From positions 1 through 58,728 of the forward strand of contig WKLE02003659.1 in the NCBI GenBank assembly GCA_014885115.2: DNA of 58,728 nt. Reading direction: 5' to 3'. Source of the stretch: Asterionellopsis glacialis (taxonomy: Eukaryota; Bacillariophyta; Plagiogrammaphyceae; Rhaphoneidales; Asterionellopsidaceae). The notes below the pieces were generated by a model. It had not been told where the DNA came from and made no database searches. It worked only from the letters and a program-made list of their open reading frames with translations. Position 1 is the stretch's first letter. Each line of letters opens with the position of its first letter. Position numbers and translations under genes: made by a program. This document shows, piece after piece, positions 1 through 8,482 of the stretch.

Positions 1-455
1 GTCACCCACATGGCATGACACGACTGTCACAAGACCGATTATTTCATTAGCGCTCGGTAGTTTAATAACGGTTTAGAGTTTATTATTATTTTGGTAGAGT
101 ATAACTTGGATTCATCATCTGATGTGCTCAATAGTTCGTCATTGTATGTCATGGTTAATCTTAACCAAAGTTATACATCCAAGTCAGACCGTCGGTCCCT
201 TGCGGTCCTGTCTATTATCTGATACTGTATTGCGGACTTTTGAAATTTCAGATGAGGTCTGACCGCCACCGCGGGAAAGAAAGGTGTCGCGGATCTCTTG
301 GTTGGACACTTTCGAACTTCTTTCAAATGCGACGGGCTTTTGAGCTTGTGCGAAAATTTCGTTCCGTTGAATCTTCCAGTGTCATGACCATGTCCTCTTG
401 TTGTTACCCTGTTGTACAGTAAGTTAAAAGTGCGGCAAAGTTATGAAACTCAACA
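1..455. other. 5' flank, no gene seen
   Basis: This is the upstream region of the ankyrin-kinase gene. A short open frame at 240-422 has no recognisable features. Nothing else could be supported. Confidence 0.4.
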
Positions 456-3400
456 ATGAATGATATAACAAGTTTTACAGGAAACAAAAACGACGAGAAG
501 GAAGATATATTCCAAAAACAATTCGAAGAAATCATCGATTGTTTATCGAATTTAAATGACAACGGAAGTCGAGACCCCAAAAAATTGGATGACATCGATT
601 GGAACAATGTCAAACGCATTTGGAGCAATAGCAGTAAGAGCATAGAAATATGTCAATGTACCGACAATGATGGAGATTGTCTTTTGATATATCTTATTGT
701 TACACAGGCATCCTTGGACTTGGTTGACTCCGTTCTCGGAGTTTGGCCGGAAGCAGCTAAGAAACAATGGAGTCAGGGTATGAACGCCCTCCACAATGCA
801 TTAGACTGGAAATCCCCAATGGAAATCATTCAGTCTCTTTTAAATATGTATCCGGATGCCACAAAAGAAAAGAGTGAAATTGGTCGAACACCCTTGCATT
901 TTGGAATTTCACGTGGTGCCTCTTTGGAAATTATTCAAAAGTTGCTTGATGTATATCCGAACGCTTGTATGGAAAAGGATGTCAACGGAGAGACACCTTT
1001 GTATTATGCAATGAAATGTGGATCATCCTTGGAAATCATTCAGCTTTTACTAGATGCATGTCCTGCTGCTGCCAAAGAGAGGGACAATGATGGTGATACT
1101 CCTTTGCACTTTGCAGCAGCAAATTCGTGTCCAATTGATATTACTAAAGCATTGATCCAGGCATATCCTGAAGCCGCTAGAATGAAAAGCAACGATGGGT
1201 TTACTCCATTGCATGGTGCATGCGGCATTGGAGTACCGCTGGATCTTCTTCAACTGTTACTAGACAAGTGCCCAAACAATACTAAAGAAAAGGATAACTT
1301 TGGTTGGATTCCCTTGCATTGGGCAATAAAAAGAGATGCTACTATTGAAAATGTAAAAGCTTTGCTCAATGTGTACCCTGAAGGTGCCAAGGTGAAAGAT
1401 AAATATGGTCAGACTGCATTATTTTATGGAATGGAAATTGATGCGAATTCCGATGCTGTCCAAGCCATATTGGAGGTATTCCCCGACTGTGCGAAAGAGA
1501 AGGTTGCGATTGAAAAATCATACGAACTTTATGATATCTTCACCTTTTTACGCGATGATCGGTACAGAACTATCAAGGAGGATGTTGATTGGGATCAGGT
1601 ACGAAGCATGCTACAAGGCATTGAGAAGGAAGACCCAGATTTGATTAAATTAGTCGCGAGCTATCCAGATAGTAAAGGAGGAAGGCGCGCCCACAGAACT
1701 CTTTTAGGCTGGTGTTTACTAGGTGGAGCTCCAGTTGATATTATCAATATCATCCTTGATGCCTACCCTGATGCAGTACAAAGGGCAGATAGAAGCGGTA
1801 AGACACCCATATATTGTGGCACAACACAGCAATCCATCCCTGTAAACCCTCTGGATAGGTCGAAAGCTAACCTCGATGGGTACTTTAACGGTGCCGTTAC
1901 AGCTCTGCAACGTCTGAGAAAAGGTTTACGAGATGGTCGAATTTTTCACGAGCTATGCCACGGTCGCTACGAGGATGAAAATGGCCTTACGGATAAATCC
2001 CTAAACTGCTTTTTCTGGATATTGAGCAATACTCCTCCTTCGGGGGAAAATGATGTACCCCTTCTGGATTTGAACGATGAACCTATTCCAGGGTGGACTG
2101 TACTAGAAATTTTAGTTGATGCCGATAATGAGGACGCATCTGAGATTTTCTTTCAAGTTGAAAAGCAATTGAAAGCATCCAGTGATGCAAACATTTTAGT
2201 TTCAATCACTCATAGGACTTATTTTATTGAACTTGCATCGTTTCAGTCAATCGCCGCTGTGAGAGAAGAAACCTGGGAAGAGATTGCTGAGAGAGCCAGG
2301 TTATCCAACGTCGAAAAGCTTAGGCAATGGGGTGAAAAATATGGTCGTTTTCTTAGCAAGTACAAAATTGATCCAAAAGAAGACCCGAAACACATATCAG
2401 ATACTTGTGTTGTTGTGATTGGCAGTGAACTGTGCACAGATGCGGAGTCCGGAAGATCCCATGAAGTCAAGGTGGCGTTGAAGTTTATGACAGATGATGG
2501 CGCTTTCGGCAGAGAGCTTAGAAATCGTGCAACGATCCCTGATCAGAAAGAACAACAACGTGTGATAGGCATCAATGCCGCATTTACATGCAAACAGAAA
2601 AGTGAGATCGATTTTGAAGGATATGCAGCTCGAAGTATCCAGGGCGAGCAAGATATGCATACTGAACTTAGTCGATACACAAAAATCAAGTTACGACAAA
2701 GTAACCCTGAACGAGATCAAACAAGTCAACTTCAACACCTCTTGGTTATGGAATGTGGAGCAGGTAAAGACCTAAGCGATGTCCTTTCTCATCAAAACAT
2801 TGCAGGAAAAGATCTTCTCATGATATCTGTTGTTGCTGAAAATATTGCAACATGTCTCAAGTATTTGAACGAGGAAATAGGAATTATGCACGGAGACGTA
2901 AAATCTCGCAATTTTGTACCTTTAGGGCTAGGGAAAGGCTACACTGCTATCGATCTTGATAATTCAGCCTTTATTGGCGTAGGAAAGGCAGGTCAGAAAA
3001 GAACCAGCTCAGGATATCTCCCCCCGGAACAAGCTGCCGTCGAATACTACCGACGAGTGGTTCAAGAAGGGAACACGGGGAAAAGTCAAGCTATCAAAAC
3101 GATAGACAAAGAGATTGCAAAGCTGAATCACGAATGTGAAAAAGTGATGGCAGACCAAGCACTAAAACCAAAAGAAAAAATAGAGAAATCTTTTTCGCTA
3201 TATAAGCAGATTGACGACGCCAACGAGAAAAAGAAACAACTGCACGACCCTACCTCTTATAACGCGCAAGAGCTAGTCCGATTGAAAATGAAAGAACTTG
3301 AAGTTGAATATGATGCTGTTAGGAAAGACCGTTCGCTTGGACGGGCAGATCAACGTGAAAAACTGCGTTCGTTGGACAAGGATATCGAGAATACTAGGGA

Positions 3401-4610
3401 ATTCTTGTCACAATCACAAAGGCCAACTAAGCCAGTTGCGGTAATGGCATCCGCAAGTTATGATATGTGGTGTTTTGGTGTCTTGTTATATCATTTATGT
3501 ACTGGGAAAGCTCTTTTCCATATGAATGATCGTGAAGATGTAGATACTCAAGAACTTAAGAATATTGTGGATTGGAACGAAATAAGCTTAAACGAAAAAC
3601 TTTCTCGTCTGCCCAAACAAAATGTAATGTGGGGTATGATACCGCTGATCAGAAAATTACTGCAACCCAACCCCTACGACAGACCCAATAGTTGGGGGGA
3701 GATCATTAGTGATATTCAGGAGTTTGGCAAGTCAACACAGCTTGTCAATATCGAAAAAACCGCCGAAGAAATTCGAATGTACCAGCAGCAGGTTTTGAAA
3801 CGAGTCGAAGAAATTCCTAAAATAATGGTGCAGCTACAAAATGTCAAATGTCCATACATGTTCGACTTTCTCACTGAAAATAGGTTCAGGGAGATGAAAC
3901 GAAGCTATCAGTTAAAAAACCAAGAAAGCGAAACGGTGTCGGTTTCTAAAGGATTTGACATGGCTTTGGACCGAGCAAAAAGGGTATATCAGTCATGCGT
4001 TGAATTTGCCGATTCCTTTTCGGAAGATTTTGGGAATGCCGTATACAGTGCTGGTGATTGCCTCCCCCGTTCCAAGACGCAGGTCCTTTACCTACGACTT
4101 TTATGCGGATGGACCTTGAAGCCTGTTGTTAGTTACAAAGTAGAAATACGAAGCTACTCGGAAACGGTTCAAAAGTTAGCTAAAATTAGTGCAGACATGT
4201 GCCAAGCTGCTATGAGTGTTGCAATACTCTGGAATGCTGCAAGTGCGGTACCAAGGATGTTTGGATACCCTGTACCTGAAATCCCGGTGGACCAAGTAAA
4301 TGACGCAAAAGACTTCCTTGAAAAGATCAATGAATCGTCACCAATTGACGAGCTGAAGAGTTACACAAAGAAGGGTTTGACATTGGAAGATTTAGAGCTT
4401 TTCAATGACTTCTTGACTTCATTGGAAAATGAAGGCAGAGTTCGCCAGTGTTTTGATGTATTTGATAAGGAGAAACTGAAAGATGAAAGTTGGATGAATG
4501 TTCTTAAGCAAGAGGTGGTCACACTATCGAATGGTACGAAGCAAATAACGTATGTGTCTGTGAGAGATTCCGAACGACTTGGTGGAATTTCTTACACACC
4601 AAAGAAGTAG
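456..4610 (+). CDS. Ankyrin-repeat protein kinase with coiled-coil insert in the kinase domain
   Basis: A 1384-aa intronless protein. Residues about 70-360 hold roughly eight ankyrin-type repeats (variants of G.TPLHxA followed by LLLDxxP). A further repeat-like unit lies near 410-455. A kinase domain follows at about 645-1090: candidate ATP-binding K676 (VALKF), catalytic loop HGDVKSRN with D814 and N819, DLD in place of DFG (D833), PPE in place of APE (E858), the alphaF aspartate in YDMWCFG (D1003), and a subdomain XI DRP. No clear glycine-rich loop is visible. Between E858 and D1003 there are about 145 residues, much of it charged coiled coil, where kinases normally have 15-25. The final 290 residues are unrecognised. 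HGD is seen in some atypical kinases, and the catalytic Asp and Asn are kept, so activity is possible. Substrate and signalling role are unknown. Ankyrin repeats suggest target recognition; that is inference. Confidence 0.85.
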   Translation: MNDITSFTGNKNDEKEDIFQKQFEEIIDCLSNLNDNGSRDPKKLDDIDWNNVKRIWSNSSKSIEICQCTDNDGDCLLIYLIVTQASLDLVDSVLGVWPEAAKKQWSQGMNALHNALDWKSPMEIIQSLLNMYPDATKEKSEIGRTPLHFGISRGASLEIIQKLLDVYPNACMEKDVNGETPLYYAMKCGSSLEIIQLLLDACPAAAKERDNDGDTPLHFAAANSCPIDITKALIQAYPEAARMKSNDGFTPLHGACGIGVPLDLLQLLLDKCPNNTKEKDNFGWIPLHWAIKRDATIENVKALLNVYPEGAKVKDKYGQTALFYGMEIDANSDAVQAILEVFPDCAKEKVAIEKSYELYDIFTFLRDDRYRTIKEDVDWDQVRSMLQGIEKEDPDLIKLVASYPDSKGGRRAHRTLLGWCLLGGAPVDIINIILDAYPDAVQRADRSGKTPIYCGTTQQSIPVNPLDRSKANLDGYFNGAVTALQRLRKGLRDGRIFHELCHGRYEDENGLTDKSLNCFFWILSNTPPSGENDVPLLDLNDEPIPGWTVLEILVDADNEDASEIFFQVEKQLKASSDANILVSITHRTYFIELASFQSIAAVREETWEEIAERARLSNVEKLRQWGEKYGRFLSKYKIDPKEDPKHISDTCVVVIGSELCTDAESGRSHEVKVALKFMTDDGAFGRELRNRATIPDQKEQQRVIGINAAFTCKQKSEIDFEGYAARSIQGEQDMHTELSRYTKIKLRQSNPERDQTSQLQHLLVMECGAGKDLSDVLSHQNIAGKDLLMISVVAENIATCLKYLNEEIGIMHGDVKSRNFVPLGLGKGYTAIDLDNSAFIGVGKAGQKRTSSGYLPPEQAAVEYYRRVVQEGNTGKSQAIKTIDKEIAKLNHECEKVMADQALKPKEKIEKSFSLYKQIDDANEKKKQLHDPTSYNAQELVRLKMKELEVEYDAVRKDRSLGRADQREKLRSLDKDIENTREFLSQSQRPTKPVAVMASASYDMWCFGVLLYHLCTGKALFHMNDREDVDTQELKNIVDWNEISLNEKLSRLPKQNVMWGMIPLIRKLLQPNPYDRPNSWGEIISDIQEFGKSTQLVNIEKTAEEIRMYQQQVLKRVEEIPKIMVQLQNVKCPYMFDFLTENRFREMKRSYQLKNQESETVSVSKGFDMALDRAKRVYQSCVEFADSFSEDFGNAVYSAGDCLPRSKTQVLYLRLLCGWTLKPVVSYKVEIRSYSETVQKLAKISADMCQAAMSVAILWNAASAVPRMFGYPVPEIPVDQVNDAKDFLEKINESSPIDELKSYTKKGLTLEDLELFNDFLTSLENEGRVRQCFDVFDKEKLKDESWMNVLKQEVVTLSNGTKQITYVSVRDSERLGGISYTPKK

Positions 4611-4697
4611 GGCATTTTATTCGGTGTCGAATGTGCTACCAACAACTTCCTACTACAGGAACGGTTTTTGTGAATTTAAGAGTGTAATTTAAAGATT

Positions 4698-6493
4698 CTA
4701 ATCGGTTTTTAGCTTTTCATCGAGTTGATCTAGTCTTTTCTGTGTTTTTAGCCGCATATTAGACAGCTTCTCCAGCAACTCTTCCTCTCTGCTAAGGACT
4801 TGCAACGAAGATAGTTCCTCTACTACCATTTCTGTTTCGTCCTTTACCACGTCACTCATGCCCAATGCCTTTGCTCTTGCCAGTCTTTCCTCTTTGCGAA
4901 TTTGTCTGTCTTCAATATCCTTTTGATCATCAAACAATGGATCTGCATACTTGAGGAATACAGCAAAGAGGGCTGGACTCAAGACAAGTCCTTCACAATT
5001 AGCAGCTACAAAGTCAAACCCTTTACCCACATTTACGACCTCAGGACTGTTGGACGCAAAAGCTGGATCCATATTTTTTGGAGGACCACCTTCAGCTTTG
5101 GTGTAATTCCATACTTTGGCATCCCACTCAGCTTCAATCATGTCTTCAATACGTTCGCTAGCATCTCCCAATCCGATTTGGAAACCCACCACCCACAATG
5201 GAAGATCAAATCCTAAGATGTTTCTAATAATGCCATCCTTTACTTCTTCCTCTTCTACAGTACCGCCAGCTGCCTCCTTTTCTTTCTTTTCCGCCTCCAC
5301 TTCCTTCAACACTGTGTCCCATGTCTCTCCCGCCAACTATAGACCACGGTGTTAAAAGATTTCGAATCGAGTCAGATTAGTTAATATTAAAAATAAGACG
5401 AGTCGAATTTGCAGCCATTTGTACCTACCTGTGAAGCAAACACACCAATCATGACACTAACTCCAAGTGCCACTAACAAAACAATATCTTGGGTCCCAGA
5501 AGAATCCGCTCCTTCGACAACTTGTTTTCCAAAATAACCCAAATAACTATCTAACAAGTACGGTTTTAAGGATCCAAGGAAAATACCTCCAGCAAAGTCA
5601 AAGTATGGAACATTTGTTACACCATACACATAGTTGTACATACCAATGGGAATTGGTAGGACAGGTGCCAAACGAAGAGTTAAAATTGCCTTTAGACCAT
5701 CTCTTGCTACGACCTTTTCAATTCCGCGCAAAGACGGGTATTCTTCTACAACATCTAATGCCTTTTTTCGAACCGGTGTATCTGCCTTGGCCAAAGCAAA
5801 TGCAACACTACTACCAACAGTAGCTGCAAATGCCGAAAAAGCAGCTCCCTGAAGGACTCCACCAAATAATAAACCAGCACTTAATGCCAATACAACACCA
5901 CCAGCATCAAAACAAAGTACCTTGACAGCCGTCCAAGCACCAATGAACAGAGCAGCCTTTGCCACAGGATCAAAGGAATCCGCTGTTGTTAACAAATTAT
6001 CCAGCTGTGCCTTTAGTTCTGGATTTTCATTCGCAAAATCTAACCCAACAGCAGAGACGAGTGCCGCTCGACCACCCACTCGTAGTGCGACGGCACCGGC
6101 AGCAACAACAAAGGCTGTTATAGTAATAGCTGCCTTTGAATCTGATTTGATAGGGTTACCCTCTTCATCCAATTCTGGAACGTATCCATTATTGACACGA
6201 AAATTCTTGACTGATTCTGCTGCCTTGAGTGTATTTCGAATAGTCCCTCTTCGACTTTGCAACACCTTCAGACGAGCCTCTTCTTCAAGAGCTGCAAGTT
6301 CTTGCTCTTCATTATTCAGTGCCATATTCAATATGGACGATGCATGTTGATGAGGTTGGTATTGCCTTGGCTTGGCACTGCCATTTCTAATTTGCAATGG
6401 CAGTCCATTATTTGGAACGAATGATGAGAACGCATCTGCCACTACAACAAGAAATGCTATTGAAATGAATGTAATAACCGAGCAATATTTCAT
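4698..6493 (-). CDS. Plastid-targeted VTT/TMEM64 (SNARE-associated Golgi) family membrane protein
   Basis: Two exons: 6493-5429 and 5336-4698. The 92-nt intron (5428-5337) has a GTAGGT donor and a TATAG acceptor and is in phase 0. The joined protein is 567 aa. I chose the Met at 6493 because it starts a signal peptide (MKYCSVITFISIAFLVV) ending in ADAF-SS, an ASAFAP-like plastid import motif. An in-frame ATG at 6568 would add 25 basic residues in front and hide the signal. A VTT domain with hydrophobic, glycine-rich helices follows, roughly residues 165-350 (ALSAGLLFGGVLQG, then RLAPVLPIPIGMYNYVYG). This family has scramblase or transport-like roles in membranes. Exon 2 adds a soluble stretch of 212 residues with a charged helical end, not usual for the family. 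The role in the plastid envelope or thylakoid is inferred. Confidence 0.82.
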
Positions 6494-7159
6494 TGTTTTT
6501 TCCTTTTTCTTTCCTTTCCCCGTCAATGCTGCACCCTTGAAAACTCGCAAGTACCTTCGCGTCGCCAATTGTTAAATGTCGTCGTTTCGTTGCCTGATAT
6601 TCGATTTTTTTCAGTTGCGGTGTGCGGTATGCTGTGTCGTCTGGCGTGTTGGTTTTTCAGAACGCAATGTAATACATGCAGTACATTTCGCCTGTTCCGT
6701 CTGCGTTTTGGATCTGCTGACGCAGATGGAAGCAATCTAAAAAATGAGGCCGGAGAGATTCCTCCACGTATGCAGGGTCAAATCCAGATTACAGCGTATT
6801 TTGGTGTCAGAAAGTAGAAAATCTACCAGTGGAACGGAATCCTCATTTTTGTCAGATTTTTTTTGGAGAGACACAAAAAAAATATTACATCGTCTAACAT
6901 TTAGTTTTTAAAACCAGTCCTCCGATCTTTCTCTCTCTAGAGAGGCCCTACAAACAGGAATTGAAAGCATGCTCCACATGATGTACTTTTCATGTTTTAG
7001 TAATCCTAAAGGACAAAGGGCTAGAAAAGATAGAAAATCCCAAAAGGTAAAGCGTCTTTCTCTAGTTCAACACGTGCAAGTGAAGATAGTTTGCAAACCC
7101 CCAACTTTGGAAATGCTTTCTCCTAAAATGTAATGAAGTGATCTATATATTGTTATTGT
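6494..7159. other. Intergenic region
   Basis: It lies between the start of the VTT gene and the end of the next minus-strand gene, so it should hold the VTT promoter. It carries a 12-bp perfect palindrome, CTCTCTAGAGAG, at 6933-6944. No gene is supported. Confidence 0.5.
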
Positions 7160-7977
7160 TTAGAAGGAAACCGCCTTAATCTTGTAGCAGATTTTAGAGT
7201 TGTCCTCAGGAAGATTAATGACAAGATCACCTTCGAAGGTACCTGCTTGTCCATTGGGTTCACACTTGACAAACAGTTGAGTAACTTCTCCTCCACGACG
7301 GTCCATACGTCCAGTTTGAGGTGAAACCGAAAATGAAGGGTGAGAATCCGGACTAAAGGCAGCAAAGTAATCTTCAAATGTCATACAGACAGGAGCAACG
7401 TCCAAAGTAATTTCGGATCCACCGAGGGCAGCAACCTGCATATCAATTGTGCCATCAGGAACACTAGAGGGGATGAATTCCATGCCGGCAGGGATGTCTG
7501 AATTTTCCTCAATTCCTCCCATTACTACTGAATCAGCACCCAAATTTTCCATACCAGGAAGCTCGGGTCCACTACGGTTACTGCCCATTCCTTGACTACC
7601 TCCCATACCAACTTCAAAGGCGGGTTCAGCATCTTTATCATATCCTTCGGGGAAGTAATCTCCGACATCCGTGGACTGTTTTATTTCATAGTTTTATGTT
7701 TATAGAAAATGGAATTACAAAAGAGAAAAATAAAATGCGCACCAAAACAGTTAGAATATGAATTAAGGAGTGAAAACAGTAAATCACACCCTTCTTTAAT
7801 CCCGTGTGTATAACGTACACCCATTTTCTCACTATCAGGCTTCCAGTCGTTACCACCGGTGAAAACACCATCTTGGCTACCAACAGCTAATTTGGTGCTT
7901 TGACGAACGAAAGCAGTAGACGGTGCAAATGCCGAGACGGCAGGAGCAAGGCAAAGGACGGCAAGAGAGAGCTTCAT
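7160..7977 (-). CDS. Plastid-targeted protein of unknown function
   Basis: Two exons: 7977-7819 and 7675-7160. The intron of 143 nt has a GTACGT donor at 7818 and an AACAG acceptor, phase 0. A more obvious GT near 7789 does not keep the frame of exon 2. The 224-aa product begins MKLSLAVLCLAPAVSAFAP, a signal peptide with a textbook SAFAP plastid motif. The joint reads DSEKMG/STDVGDYFPEG. A glycine/methionine-rich stretch follows, then a C-terminal region of about 100 residues with alternating hydrophobic strands (TIDMQVAALG, GEVTQLFVKCEP, GTFEGDLVINLP, ICYKIKAVSF). That pattern suggests a small beta-sandwich, possibly immunoglobulin-like. I do not recognise the family. Location in the plastid is well supported; function is not. 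Confidence 0.72.
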
Positions 7978-8482
7978 CGTGTCAATTGATCTCGGATATT
8001 TTTTTCTATATGTAGTGTGCGAGATTATTTTTCTTGTGCGGAGAACGTCTTTTCTTTGGTTGTCTGATGTTCCTTGCTTTCTCGGTTGATCGTTTTTGCA
8101 CGTACGTAATTGCGTACAGGTACCGCACCTCCCAGTCCTAGCAACACGAAGACTTCGTACTGTCGAGATGTAGCGAAAAGGAGAATCTTGGAGACGTCAC
8201 CGAAAATCTGCTTTTGCTCTCTCTCTCAAAAAATCGTTCGCTTTTGAATAGTTCGAATAGAATTAGCCAATCAAAATCAAATGTTGAAAAATGAGTGTTC
8301 AATTTTTTGGATCTTTGTCTCTTGTGTAGTGTGTGTTTGTGTGTCTTGGTCGATCTTCCCCCATCATAATGGTCTCATTATTATTTTTTCTCGTGTGAAG
8401 CTGGCGGGAGATTTTGAACAAGATCCACTCGCTTTGATCAGTCAGCGCATCCAAAGAACAAAGGAGGCGAAACAACGACACC
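7978..8482. promoter_or_regulatory. Divergent intergenic promoter region
   Basis: These 505 bases separate a minus-strand plastid-protein gene from the plus-strand PNKP-reductase gene, so both promoters should lie here. The start ATG of the plus gene at 8483 is in good context (ACACCATGG). No specific element was identified. Confidence 0.4.

Noticed and set aside
7781..7800. Alternative splice donor GG/GTGTGA near 7789 in the plastid protein gene
   Set aside because: It leaves two bases and cannot join in frame to exon 2 at the only suitable acceptor (7676).
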